DNA of 64,000 nucleotides from Bacteroidales bacterium (lineage in GTDB: Bacteria; Bacteroidota; Bacteroidia; Bacteroidales; UBA932), in contig JAFUDV010000018.1 in the NCBI GenBank assembly GCA_017464245.1, positions 19,973 to 83,972 of the forward strand, given 5' to 3'. Each line of letters starts with the position of its first letter. Within the stretch, counting starts at the first letter, position 1. The position numbers and the translations under genes were made by a program. The notes below the pieces were generated by a model. It searched no databases, was not told the DNA's origin, and was given only the letters and a program-made list of their open reading frames with translations. Shown here piece after piece: positions 31,276 through 40,362 of the stretch.

Positions 31276-32466
31276 TTATTCCACCGTTACGGAAGTGAAA
31301 TAGCCGTTGAAGGGGAGCTCCGCCCCCTCGTCGTCCCGCTGGAAGCGGTTCGGGGCGCCGCCGCGGCCGGTCAAGGCAAGGAACAGGTGTCCGTCTTTCA
31401 GGAGAGCGCACCGTCCGGACGCAAGGTAAGTGCCCGGACCGATGGCGATTTCCCCGCCCCCGTTCCACCGGAACCGTGCCGGGTCTCCGTCCTCTCCGGT
31501 GACGATCCATCCGGTCCGGCCGTCGCCGGACAGGACCTCGGAAACGGACGTGCCGGTTCCCAGGGGCAGTTCTCCGTCCCGGGCGGAGAACAGGAAGAAC
31601 CGCCGCCCGGCCGGTCCGTACGCGCGGACCAGCGCCAGGGCGTCTCCTTCCCGGGGGATCAGCCGGCCCCAGAGCGCCGCCTCCCCGCCCTTGAGCGGTA
31701 GTGCCTTCTCATCCCCGTCCGTCTCCAGGACCAGTCTCCGCGGGTGGGAGCGGATCCGGTACACCCTTCCGTCGGCATAGCACAGGTCGTAGGTGTAACC
31801 ATACCCCTCGTCTGAGATGGTGCGCCAGGGGTCGCCGTTCCGCATGACGCGGAATTCCTGCTTCCCCTCTGTGGGGATGTTCACGCAGTAATAGACGGCG
31901 TCGCCGCTGCCGGTGAGGGTGCCCCGGTCGGCATCCCCGACGACGGTCCCGGTCTCGCTCCGGTACACTTCCTTCCCGTCGATCCGGTAGGTGAATCCCT
32001 GCCCGTCCCGGTCCTGGCCCAGCGTATGGACGTTCCCGTCCCGGACAAGGAAGCCCGTCAGGGTTTCCCGCCCGGCGAAACGGAACAGTTCCCTGCCGTC
32101 GCGCAGGACCACGGTTTCGGAGGGCGTGGAATAGTCGGCATAGAGATGTCCTTCCGTGAAACGGTGCATGTCCGGATGGACGCTCTCTCCGGCAGGGACG
32201 GAGGAAACCACCTTTCCGTCGCACCAGAGGTCCAGCCAGACGGTTCCCTCCACGGCGCAGGTGTCCGCTTCCCAGGCGAAGCCGTCGGGGAAACGGACGG
32301 CCGTCAGCCACACGTGCTCCCCGGGCGGAAGGGCGGAGGCTGATCCGGACGAATCCCCGGGCGGACGGGGGGTCTCGATGGCGTAACGGGGCGGCCCGGG
32401 GAAGAGGATGTCCCGGGTGCAGGCCGCGAGGAGGGCGGCGGCAAGGAGGAAGGCAAGTTTCCGCAT
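31276..32466 (-). CDS. Lipoprotein of unknown function
   Basis: Protein of 396 residues. ATG 32466 gives a lipoprotein signal (LAFLLAAALLAACTRD). The rest is beta-rich with repeating patterns of the type 'VLRDGRELF', 'FRVMRNGDPW', 'VYRIRSHPRR', which suggests a propeller-like fold. No catalytic motif is recognised. It lies between the barrel protein of the sigma-factor unit and ispE, with a terminator hairpin upstream. I do not recognise the family. Confidence 0.7.
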   Translation of the reverse strand: MRKLAFLLAAALLAACTRDILFPGPPRYAIETPRPPGDSSGSASALPPGEHVWLTAVRFPDGFAWEADTCAVEGTVWLDLWCDGKVVSSVPAGESVHPDMHRFTEGHLYADYSTPSETVVLRDGRELFRFAGRETLTGFLVRDGNVHTLGQDRDGQGFTYRIDGKEVYRSETGTVVGDADRGTLTGSGDAVYYCVNIPTEGKQEFRVMRNGDPWRTISDEGYGYTYDLCYADGRVYRIRSHPRRLVLETDGDEKALPLKGGEAALWGRLIPREGDALALVRAYGPAGRRFFLFSARDGELPLGTGTSVSEVLSGDGRTGWIVTGEDGDPARFRWNGGGEIAIGPGTYLASGRCALLKDGHLFLALTGRGGAPNRFQRDDEGAELPFNGYFTSVTVE

Positions 32467-32495
32467 GGCTTTTTTGCGGCCAAGATAGGAAAGGA

Positions 32496-32536
32496 AAACA
32501 AAAAACAACACATACGGAGCGCCGCATGTGTTGTTT
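32496..32536 (-). terminator. Terminator after the anchor-barrel protein gene
   Basis: Perfect 11-base stem AAACAACACAT/ATGTGTTGTTT, extended by CGG/CCG; on the minus strand a T-rich tract follows. Confidence 0.75.
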
Positions 32537-32557
32537 CAGTATGCAAATTAATGTTTC

Positions 32558-33763
32558 TTATCGTTTCGGGCTGAACCGCAGGCCCACTTCGAAGTCCAGG
32601 CGCAGTGGCTGGATGGTCCTCAGGGACCGGGGCTGGCCGCAGTCGAAGTAGTAACGGAGGGTGGGGTCGAAGTAGATGCCCATGTACGGGGTGAACTTGA
32701 ATTCCACGCCCACGCCCACGCCGGTGGAGAGTTGGAGCGGGTTCACCTTCTGCGAGTAATGGATGTCGCCGGCGGCGTCGTGGATGACGAAATGGTTGTC
32801 CAACAGTTTTTCCGCCATGCCGTCCAGGCGCACGTGCACGTTCCAGTTTCCGTCGTTCACGATATTGAAGAATACATTGAGCGGAATGCCGAGGTAGTGC
32901 AGCTGGTTGTTGACGTCGGTGTCGTAGAGGGACTTCGTGATGGCGCCGCCGTCCACTTCGTGGTAATTGGCGATGAACGAGCGGCTCAGGTTCGTGTACA
33001 CGATGCCTGTGCCGATGCCCCAGCGCGGGGAGAAGTCATAGCGGAAGCCGATGCCCGCGGAGACCGGGAGGCCGAAACTGAATTCGGGCCGCTCGTCGTA
33101 CAGGCCGGTCTGGGTGGGCTCCGGGACCAGGAACATGCCGGAGGTGCGCCGCATGGTGCTGACAGGACTTTCCGGACGGGTGTTGGACTGGAGGTTGCCC
33201 AGGACGCTCATCGAGAAAGTGCCCCTCCGGTAGGTCCTGTGCTCTTCCAGGGCCAGGCGCCGGAAAGCGTCCTCGTCGGAAGAGACGGCTTCCTCCTGGC
33301 GGGCGGCCGGGCCGATGATGCTCTGCGGCCTGCGCCTGTATTCGGGAACGACGGCCTCGGACACGAGGGGTTCTTCCGTTTCTTCTTCCACGTCGATAGA
33401 GGGGGCCTCCCAGACGCGGGCCGTGCGGGCCTGCAGCCGGGAGACCTGCTCCACGACAGGGATGACGTCCCCTTCCGGCAGGTCCTCTGCCGGAAGCGGT
33501 TCGTCTGTCGCCGAAGCGACGGGAATTATGGTTGGTTGGTTAGAAAGGTTCTTTCCGGGACCGGTGAAAACCACGGCCGCCACGACGGCGGCAGCGGCGG
33601 CGACGGCGCCGAGGCTTCTCCACAGCCACGCGGGAACCGCCCTCTTCGGGGCCGCCGCCTGGTCCAGGCGCGCCTCGAGGCCCTTCCACACCTCCGGGGA
33701 GACGGATTCCTCCGCCCCGGCCATGAGGTTCCTCACGTATATGTCAAACTCGTTCTCTTTCAT
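32558..33763 (-). CDS. Inner-membrane-anchored protein with C-terminal outer-membrane beta barrel, partner of the ECF sigma factor
   Basis: Protein of 401 residues. Residues 1-43 are a short cytosolic segment (EFDIYVRNLMAG, then VSPEVWKGLEARLD). A single membrane helix spans about 44-67, followed by a long Pro/Glu-rich stretch (about 70-200), and from about 205 a PorT/OmpW-like barrel of alternating beta strands (SFGLPVSAGIGFRYDFSPRWG, LRLDFEVGLRF). The gene starts inside the stop of an ECF sigma factor gene (ATGA). The N-terminus sits where an anti-sigma factor would be, so sigma control by the cytosolic tail is the likely role; this is inference. Confidence 0.75.
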   Translation of the reverse strand: MKENEFDIYVRNLMAGAEESVSPEVWKGLEARLDQAAAPKRAVPAWLWRSLGAVAAAAAVVAAVVFTGPGKNLSNQPTIIPVASATDEPLPAEDLPEGDVIPVVEQVSRLQARTARVWEAPSIDVEEETEEPLVSEAVVPEYRRRPQSIIGPAARQEEAVSSDEDAFRRLALEEHRTYRRGTFSMSVLGNLQSNTRPESPVSTMRRTSGMFLVPEPTQTGLYDERPEFSFGLPVSAGIGFRYDFSPRWGIGTGIVYTNLSRSFIANYHEVDGGAITKSLYDTDVNNQLHYLGIPLNVFFNIVNDGNWNVHVRLDGMAEKLLDNHFVIHDAAGDIHYSQKVNPLQLSTGVGVGVEFKFTPYMGIYFDPTLRYYFDCGQPRSLRTIQPLRLDFEVGLRFSPKR

Positions 33764-34359
33764 TTTTTCTCTCGTTCCTTGATCAGTTCCTGCAACCTGA
33801 GCCTCGCCCGTTGGAGCTTGGAGCGCGTGGTGGCCTCGTTGAGGCCCAGCGACTGTGCGATCTCCTTGTGGGAATAGCCTTCGATCACGTACATGTTGAA
33901 GATTGTCCGGGAATCGGACGGGAGGGCGGCGATGAGTTCCATCAGCTCCTTGTAGCCGATCTGCTGGACGGGGGTGGCCTCTTCGGTGAAGAGGGCGCGC
34001 GCCTCGGAAATGTCGTCGCTGAGCTTGAGCGCGTCGGTTTTCCGGAGATGCATCAGGGCAGTATTGACAAAGATCCTGCGGGCCCAGCCTTCGAAGGATC
34101 CCGCCCCCGAATAGCTGTCCAGCCTGGAAAACAACGTGACGAACCCGTCCTGCAGCACGTCCTCCGCCGTGGGCCGGTCCCCGACATAGCGGAGGCACAG
34201 GGCCATCATCTTGGGTGCGAGGGCGTCGAAAAGGCGCTTCTGCGCCATCCGGTTTCCTTCCCGGCAGGCCGGAACCAGCTGTTCCAGGGTGCCGCTGGCG
34301 GGAGGGTCGTCCGTTGCCGTCCAGGTTAAAAGATGCAATCTGACCTTCAAATGTTTCAT
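33760..34359 (-). CDS. ECF-family RNA polymerase sigma factor
   Basis: Protein of 199 residues. Region 2 includes LFDALAPKMMALCLRYVGDRPTAEDVLQDGF and GWARRIFVNTALMHLR; region 4 includes ALPSDSRTIFNMYVIEGYSHKEIAQSLGL. ATG 34359 is chosen because it precedes the first conserved helix. The downstream gene overlaps by four bases and encodes the membrane-anchored barrel protein that probably regulates it. Targets cannot be predicted. Confidence 0.92.
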   Translation of the reverse strand: MKHLKVRLHLLTWTATDDPPASGTLEQLVPACREGNRMAQKRLFDALAPKMMALCLRYVGDRPTAEDVLQDGFVTLFSRLDSYSGAGSFEGWARRIFVNTALMHLRKTDALKLSDDISEARALFTEEATPVQQIGYKELMELIAALPSDSRTIFNMYVIEGYSHKEIAQSLGLNEATTRSKLQRARLRLQELIKEREKK

Positions 34360-34416
34360 CCGTCCTGGAAAAATCAACGCAAAGACAAATTTCGTAATTT
34401 TTTCCCGGAATTGTAT

Positions 34417-34424
34417 TATTTTTG
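34417..34424 (+). promoter_or_regulatory. -7 promoter box of the TPR-envC operon
   Basis: TATTTTTG fits TAnnTTTG and lies 30 bases before the chosen ATG at 34455. Confidence 0.5.
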
Positions 34425-34454
34425 TAAATGGTCTTGTCCGATAAAAACAAGCAC

Positions 34455-36146
34455 ATGAAGATGATGAGAAGGACGATACTTGCCGCCATCCTGCTCCTCA
34501 CGACGGTCCTTTCCCATGCGCAGAACGTGGAAAGCGCCCTCGTAGATGCGGTGGCCCTCTATAACAACCGCGCGTACAATCAGTCCCGCACCCTGCTCCA
34601 GACCCTTTCCAAGGCGGCTCCGGACAATGACGCCGTCCAGTACTACCTGGGCCTGGACGAGGCGATGCTGGGGAATGCGGAGGCCGCCGTGACCCACCTG
34701 CGGAAGGCGGTGGAGCTGGATCCGCACAACTACTGGTACAAACGCCGCCTCGCGGACCTCTACCAGGCCGCGGGCGAGGACGAAATGACGGTCGGGATGC
34801 TGGAAAGCATCCTCGCCGAGTTCCCCGACAAGACGGAGGTCAGCTACGACCTCCTGAGCCTGTACCTGAAGCAGGAGAAGTACGAAAAGGCCCTCCAGGC
34901 CCTTGCCGACGTCGAGAAGCTCACCGGACCCGGGGAGCAGATCGCGCGCACACGCTATGACATCTACCGGCAGCTGGGCCGGGGCGAGGAGGCCATCGGC
35001 ACGCTCGAGGCCTTCAACGACCAGTTCACCTCCCCTTCCATCCTGTCCATGATGGGGGACTATTACCTGGGCGAATACAAGGACTCCCTGGCGATGGCCT
35101 GCTACGAGGAGGCCCTCCGCACGCAGAGCGACTATGTCCCCGCCATCCTGGGCAAGGCGGAGGTGTACCGTACCACCCGCCGGTATCCGGAGTATTTCCG
35201 GACGGTGGACGGGTTCATCGACAGCGACGGCGTCCCGGTGGAGGCGAAGGGCATGTATGTGAGCAACATCATCCGCAGCCTGGACCCGAAGATCATCAGC
35301 CTGCACCAGGCCGGTTTCGACGGGATGGCGGACCGCCTGGCTGCCCGGCACCCGGAGGACAGCACGGCCCTCACGACCGTGGGCGGCTATTATTATGCCA
35401 CGGGCCGTCTGGACAAGGCCGCCGACTGCTTCACCCGTACCGCGGACCTGCACCCCGAGAGCCTCTCCCAGGCCGTGAGCTGCATCCAGATCCTCGGGAT
35501 GGCCGAGCGGTGGGAGGAGGTCCGGGACCGCAGCATCGCGGCGTTCGACCGTTTCCAGGAGATGGGCTTCATGGACTACCTGAACATGGCGGACTACAAC
35601 CTCAAGGACTATGACGCCGTCATCAACAACAGCCGGTACGTGATTGCCCGGAGCAAGGACAATCCCGAGCTGGTCAAGGCCGCATGGGCCCAGATCGGCG
35701 ACATGTACCACCTCAAGGGAGATACCCAGGAGGCCTTCAGGGCCTATGACAAGGCCCTGAAGATCGACCCTTCCTACGCCCCCGTCCTGAACAACTACGC
35801 CTATTATCTCAGCGAGGAGGGGAAGAAACTCAAGAAAGCCCTGTCGATGAGCAGGAAGACGGTGGAGGCCGAACCGGACAACGCCACTTATCTGGACACC
35901 TACGGCTGGATCCTGCACCTGCTGGGGAAGGATGCGGAGGCGAAACCGGTCTTCAAGCATGCGATGCTCTACGGCGGCAAGGACAGCGCCGTCCAGCTGG
36001 ACCATTATGCGGAGGTCCTGTACGCCCTCGGCGAGTATGACCTGGCCAAGGTCTATTGGAACCAGGCGAAGGCGAAGAATACGGAAGGGGAGGTCCCCGA
36101 CCTGGATGCGCGGGTGGAAGCCCGCCTCAAAGCCGTGGGCAAATGA
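34455..36146 (+). CDS. Secreted tetratricopeptide-repeat protein
   Basis: Protein of 563 residues. ATG 34455 gives a signal peptide (RRTILAAILLLTTVLSHAQ). The rest is almost wholly TPR: ALYNNRAYNQSRTLLQTLSK, YYLGLDEAMLGNAEAAVTHLRKAVELDPHN, DMYHLKGDTQEAFRAYDKALKIDPSYAP and more. Such periplasmic TPR scaffolds often serve cell-envelope assembly. Its TGA overlaps the ATG of an EnvC-like gene, suggesting a shared envelope role. Binding partners are unknown. Confidence 0.85.
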   Translation: MKMMRRTILAAILLLTTVLSHAQNVESALVDAVALYNNRAYNQSRTLLQTLSKAAPDNDAVQYYLGLDEAMLGNAEAAVTHLRKAVELDPHNYWYKRRLADLYQAAGEDEMTVGMLESILAEFPDKTEVSYDLLSLYLKQEKYEKALQALADVEKLTGPGEQIARTRYDIYRQLGRGEEAIGTLEAFNDQFTSPSILSMMGDYYLGEYKDSLAMACYEEALRTQSDYVPAILGKAEVYRTTRRYPEYFRTVDGFIDSDGVPVEAKGMYVSNIIRSLDPKIISLHQAGFDGMADRLAARHPEDSTALTTVGGYYYATGRLDKAADCFTRTADLHPESLSQAVSCIQILGMAERWEEVRDRSIAAFDRFQEMGFMDYLNMADYNLKDYDAVINNSRYVIARSKDNPELVKAAWAQIGDMYHLKGDTQEAFRAYDKALKIDPSYAPVLNNYAYYLSEEGKKLKKALSMSRKTVEAEPDNATYLDTYGWILHLLGKDAEAKPVFKHAMLYGGKDSAVQLDHYAEVLYALGEYDLAKVYWNQAKAKNTEGEVPDLDARVEARLKAVGK

Positions 36147-37348
36147 GAAGGCGCATCCTGTATATCGTTGCCGTGCTGCTCATCGCCGGGGCGGCGGCCT
36201 CGGCACAGGATACCCGGCGGCAGGAAAGCCGCAAGGCCGCCCTCCAGAAAGAGATCGCGGAAATCAACCGTCGCCTGAAGGAGAACACCCAGTCCTCCAG
36301 CCGTGCCCTGACGGACCTCGCCCTCGTGCGCCGGAAGATCGCCGCCCGGCAGGAACTCATCGCGGAAAGCGACCGGGAGATCCAGGCCTTCGAGGACTCG
36401 GTCCGTGTCCGGCAGCGGGAGATCGACCGGCTGCAGGCCCGGCACGACACCCTCTCCCTGTATTACAACCGCCTCGTGCGGAGCGCCTACAAGAACCGCG
36501 ACAGCCGGGTGTGGTACATGTACATCCTCGCCAGCGAGAACCTGGGCCAGGCCGCCCGGCGTTTCGGCTACCTCCGCGGTTTCTCCCGCGAGATGTCCTC
36601 CCAGGCGGAGAAGGTCCGCCGGACGCAGGCGGAACTCGAGGTGGAGAAGGAGCGGCTGGCCACCCTCAAGGCCGATGCGGAGGCCGTCCGGCAACAGCGC
36701 CGGTCCGACGTGGAGAGCCTCCGGTCGGAGGAAGGCGAGTCCGCGACGCTCGTCGCCCGCCTGGAGAAGGACCGCCGGAAGTACCAGCAGGACCTGGCGA
36801 AGAAGAACCGCGAGGTGGAGGCCCTGAACCGCGAGATCGCCGCCATCATCCGGAAAGCGACCTCCCAATCCCGGTCGTCCTCCGGAAAGAAGTCGTCCTC
36901 CAAGGGAGGGAAGAGTACGTCCACCACGGTGGACGAGGCCCTGTCCTCGAGTTTTGCCGCCAACAAGGGGCGCCTGCCCTGGCCGGCGGCGGGAACGGTC
37001 GTGGACTCTTACGGCCAGCATTACCATCCCGTTTACAAGAATGTCAAGCTGCCGTTCAACAACGGCGTCACCCTTTCCGTCGCCCGCGGGACGCAGGTGA
37101 AGGCTGTCTTCGACGGGACCGTCTCCCAGATTGTCGTCATCCCGGGCTACAACCAGTGCGTCCTGGTCCAGCACGGGTCCTACTTCACCTTCTACTGCAA
37201 GCTCAAGTCCGTCTCGGTAAAGGCCGGCGACAAGGTGAAGACGGGCGCGGTCCTCGGCGTTGTGGACACCATCTCCGGGGAGGACCAACTGCACTTCCAG
37301 CTCTGGAAGGAACGCGATCCGCAGGACCCGGAAAAGTGGCTGAAATAA
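36143..37348 (+). CDS. EnvC-like murein hydrolase activator with degenerate LytM domain
   Basis: Protein of 401 residues. Signal peptide, then a long coiled coil (about 20-260), a Ser/Lys-rich spacer, and a LytM/M23 domain (about 275-401). The M23 zinc site looks broken: where an active enzyme has 'H.G.D' this one reads PFNNGVTLS, and the 'H...Y.HL' block reads HGSYFTFYCKLK; only the HFQLW His is kept. EnvC-type proteins with inactive LytM domains activate amidases that split septal peptidoglycan. It is coupled by ATGA to the TPR gene. Confidence 0.88.
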   Translation: MRRRILYIVAVLLIAGAAASAQDTRRQESRKAALQKEIAEINRRLKENTQSSSRALTDLALVRRKIAARQELIAESDREIQAFEDSVRVRQREIDRLQARHDTLSLYYNRLVRSAYKNRDSRVWYMYILASENLGQAARRFGYLRGFSREMSSQAEKVRRTQAELEVEKERLATLKADAEAVRQQRRSDVESLRSEEGESATLVARLEKDRRKYQQDLAKKNREVEALNREIAAIIRKATSQSRSSSGKKSSSKGGKSTSTTVDEALSSSFAANKGRLPWPAAGTVVDSYGQHYHPVYKNVKLPFNNGVTLSVARGTQVKAVFDGTVSQIVVIPGYNQCVLVQHGSYFTFYCKLKSVSVKAGDKVKTGAVLGVVDTISGEDQLHFQLWKERDPQDPEKWLK

Positions 37349-37398
37349 TTCCTGGACGGGATTGTTGAAAACTCCGCCCGAAAAGTAACAGGAATGTT

Positions 37399-37430
37399 CC
37401 AATTTAGAGTAATTCTAAATTGGATTTTTT
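37399..37430 (+). terminator. Rho-independent terminator after the envC-like gene
   Basis: Perfect ten-base stem CCAATTTAGA/TCTAAATTGG with a five-base loop and a run of seven T. Confidence 0.85.
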
Positions 37431-37525
37431 TATAAATATCTGATTGTGAGCAAATTAACAGGGTCTTAGGGGCGGTGTTGAAAACTTTTTTAGGGAAAAG
37501 GAGAGCAAGATTGAAAGGAATGGCT

Positions 37526-37643
37526 TATCTTTGTCCTCCGAAGGGTGTTGCCACAACGCCCGGACCCTGAAACAAGCATACGAAAAACATAAACCCGAGA
37601 CAACCGGCCGTCCCGCCGGCGCTGTCTCCAACTGACACTACCT
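37526..37643 (+). promoter_or_regulatory. Promoter and structured leader of nrdDG
   Basis: TATCTTTG at 37526-37533 is followed by a 110-base leader. In it GGGTGTTG/CAACGCCC can pair around 37542-37562, and GAGACA (37597-37602) pairs with TGTCTC (37623-37628) around an inner CCGGC/GCCGG stem. No known riboswitch class is recognised. Confidence 0.55.
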
Positions 37644-39854
37644 ATGGTAAAGCGTGTACTGAAACGCGACGGAAGACGCGTCGAATTCAACAACCAGAAG
37701 ATCGTCGCCGCCATCCTCAAGGCGATGGACGTGACCGAGAATGGTGAGGACATCGTCCTCGCCGCCCAGATCGCCCACGCAATCTCCCAGCTCGAGCAGG
37801 AGGAGATGACCGTGGAGGAAATCCAGGACGTTGTGGAGAACCAGCTGATGAACAGCCCCCGCCAGGAAGTGGCGAAGGAGTACATCCGCTACCGCAACAA
37901 GCGCAACCTCGCCCGCAAGGCGAAGACCAACGAGATCTTCGAAACCATCATCGACGCGCAGGTGAACGACATCACCCGCGAGAACGCCAACATGAACGCC
38001 GACACGCCGGCGGGCATGATGATGAAGTTCGCCTCCGAGGCCACGAAGAGCTACGTGGACGAGTGTCTGCTCTCCGACCCGGTCCGCGAGGCAGTCGCCA
38101 AGAACTATATCCACATCCACGACAAGGACTACTATCCCACGAAGTCCCTCACCTGCATCCAGCATCCGCTGGACCTCATCCTGGAGCACGGCCTGAAGGC
38201 CGGCCACGGCGAGTCCCGCCCGGCCAAGCGCATCGAGACGGCCTCCGTCCTCGCCTGCATCTCCATGGAGACGGTGCAGAACGAGATGCACGGCGGCCAG
38301 GCCATCCCGGCCTTCGACTTCTATCTCGCCCCGTTCGTCCGCAAGACTTTCGAGGAGGAGGTGGACCAGGTCAGCGACCTGTTCAACACGGACTACAGCG
38401 ACCTCAAGACCGTGGAGATCGACGACTACCTGAAGCATGACCTCATCGGCCTCCAGGGCCGCGACCGTGCCCTGCAGCACGCCATCAACCAGACGGTGGG
38501 CCGCGTCCACCAGGCGATGGAGGCGTTCGTGCACAACATGAACACCATCCACAGCCGCGGCGGCAACCAGGTCGTCTTCTCCTCCATCAACTACGGTACC
38601 GACACCTCCGCCGAGGGCCGCTGCATCATCCGTGAGATCCTGAACACCACCTACGAGGGCGTGGGCAACGGTTCCACCGCCATCTTCCCGATCCAGATCT
38701 GGAAGAAGAAGCGCGGGGTTTCCTACCTCCCCGGCGACCGCAACTACGACCTGTACAAGTTCGCCTGCAAGGTGTCCGCCCGCCGGTTCTTCCCGAACTT
38801 CCTGAACCTGGACGCCTCTTTCAACCAGGACGACGCCTGGAAGGCCGACGATCCCAAGCGCTACATCCATGAAGTGGCCACGATGGGCTGCCGGACCCGT
38901 GTCTATGGCAACAAGTTCGGTCCCAAGACCTCCATCGGCCGCGGCAACCTTTCCTTCACCACGATCAACATCGTGAAGCTCGCCATCGAGGCGATGAACG
39001 AGGAGAGCGACAAGACCCTCCGCATCCAGAAGTTCTTCCAGAAGCTGGACTGGGCCCTGGAGATCGCCGCCCGCCAGCTCAACGAGCGCTTCGACTTCCA
39101 GAAGACCGCCCTCAAGAAGCAGTTCCCGCTCCTGATGAACGGCCTGTGGCTGGGCAGCGAGAAGCTGGAGGACAACGACTCCATCGAGTCCGTCATCAAC
39201 CAGGGCACCCTCTCGATCGGCTTCATCGGCCTGGCCGAGTGCCTGATCGCCCTCGTGGGCAAGCACCACGGAGAGAGCGACGAGGCGCAGGAACTGGGCC
39301 TTCGGATCATCTCCCACATGGCGGAGAAGATCAACGGCTTCGCCGAGACCTACCAGCACAACTTCACCTTCCTCGCCACCCCGGCGGAAGGCCTCTCCGG
39401 CAAGTTTACCAAGCGGGACAAGAAGACCTTCGGCGTCATCCCGGGCATCACGGACAAGGACTACTACACGAACTCCAGCCATGTCCCGGTGTACTACAAG
39501 TGCACCCCGGAGCACAAGGCAAAGATCGAGGGCCCGTACCACAAGTACGAGAACGCCGGCCACATCTTCTATGTGGAGATCGACGGCGATGCTACGCACA
39601 ACCCGCAGGCCATCATGAACATCGTGGACCTGATGGACAAGTACGACATCGGCTACGGTTCCGTGAACCACAACCGCAACCGCTGCCTGGACTGCGGCTT
39701 CGAGAACGCCCAGGACAACCTGCACGAGTGCCCGCACTGCCACGGTCATCACATCGATACCCTGCAGCGCATCACCGGCTACCTCGTGGGTACCACCAAC
39801 CGCTGGAACTCCGGCAAGCTTGCCGAACTCAAGGACAGGGTCGTACACGAATGA
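37644..39854 (+). CDS. nrdD: Anaerobic ribonucleoside-triphosphate reductase
   Basis: Protein of 736 residues, class III reductase. An ATP-cone domain (about 1-90; VKRVLKRDGRRVEFNNQKI) precedes the ten-stranded catalytic barrel. The C-terminal zinc site is CLDCG plus CPHCHG, and the glycyl-radical motif RITGYL has Gly712 near the end, as required. It makes dNTPs from NTPs without oxygen, using formate. The activase nrdG overlaps by four bases. This shows the organism can grow anaerobically. Confidence 0.97.
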   Translation: MVKRVLKRDGRRVEFNNQKIVAAILKAMDVTENGEDIVLAAQIAHAISQLEQEEMTVEEIQDVVENQLMNSPRQEVAKEYIRYRNKRNLARKAKTNEIFETIIDAQVNDITRENANMNADTPAGMMMKFASEATKSYVDECLLSDPVREAVAKNYIHIHDKDYYPTKSLTCIQHPLDLILEHGLKAGHGESRPAKRIETASVLACISMETVQNEMHGGQAIPAFDFYLAPFVRKTFEEEVDQVSDLFNTDYSDLKTVEIDDYLKHDLIGLQGRDRALQHAINQTVGRVHQAMEAFVHNMNTIHSRGGNQVVFSSINYGTDTSAEGRCIIREILNTTYEGVGNGSTAIFPIQIWKKKRGVSYLPGDRNYDLYKFACKVSARRFFPNFLNLDASFNQDDAWKADDPKRYIHEVATMGCRTRVYGNKFGPKTSIGRGNLSFTTINIVKLAIEAMNEESDKTLRIQKFFQKLDWALEIAARQLNERFDFQKTALKKQFPLLMNGLWLGSEKLEDNDSIESVINQGTLSIGFIGLAECLIALVGKHHGESDEAQELGLRIISHMAEKINGFAETYQHNFTFLATPAEGLSGKFTKRDKKTFGVIPGITDKDYYTNSSHVPVYYKCTPEHKAKIEGPYHKYENAGHIFYVEIDGDATHNPQAIMNIVDLMDKYDIGYGSVNHNRNRCLDCGFENAQDNLHECPHCHGHHIDTLQRITGYLVGTTNRWNSGKLAELKDRVVHE

Positions 39855-40357
39855 GAATCAGAGTCCTGAAAATCCTTGAACAGACAATGGCCGACGGCCC
39901 GGGCTTCCGGACGTCGGTTTATTGTGCCGGGTGCAGGCATGCCTGCAAGGGATGCCACAATCCGCAGTCCTGGGACTTCAACGCCGGGGAGTGGATGGAC
40001 GTCCAGGAAATCCTGGACCTCATCAAGGCTGACACGATGTCCAACGTGAGCTTCTCCGGCGGCGACCCGCTCTATCAGGTCGATGCCTTCACGGAGCTGG
40101 CCCGCCGCATCAAGGAGGAGACCGGGAAGACCATCTGGTGCTGGACCGGCTTCACCTACGAGGAGGTCCTCTCCGACCCGCACCTCGCCCAGATCCTCCC
40201 GTACCTGGACGTGCTGGTGGACGGTCCGTTCATCCTGGAGCAGCGCGACACGGAGCTCCTCTTCCGCGGCAGCCCCAACCAGCGCATCATCTATTTACAC
40301 GAAAAGCCCGAGGATGATTACATCCCCGGGACTGTTCCGTTGGTTCCGTTCAAATAA
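39851..40357 (+). CDS. nrdG: Anaerobic ribonucleotide reductase activating protein (radical SAM)
   Basis: Protein of 168 residues. It uses a 4Fe-4S cluster and S-adenosylmethionine to place the glycyl radical on NrdD. The cluster motif is CRHACKGCHN (CxxxCxxC) and SFSGGDPL is the SAM-binding GGDP block; ADGPGFRTSVYCAGC is the family N-terminus. ATGA overlap with nrdD. Its stop lies five bases from the stop of the convergent mdh. Confidence 0.95.
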   Translation: MRIRVLKILEQTMADGPGFRTSVYCAGCRHACKGCHNPQSWDFNAGEWMDVQEILDLIKADTMSNVSFSGGDPLYQVDAFTELARRIKEETGKTIWCWTGFTYEEVLSDPHLAQILPYLDVLVDGPFILEQRDTELLFRGSPNQRIIYLHEKPEDDYIPGTVPLVPFK

Positions 40358-40362
40358 GCGGC

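Noticed and set aside
33764-34501. N-terminal extension of the anchor-barrel protein across the sigma factor gene
   Set aside because: It reads the sigma gene in a wrong frame; the ATGA overlap at 33760-33763 gives the natural start.
37638-39848. 736-codon open frame antisense to nrdD
   Set aside because: It mirrors the nrdD frame codon by codon, has V/L/D-biased low-complexity composition and no motif; a GC-rich shadow.
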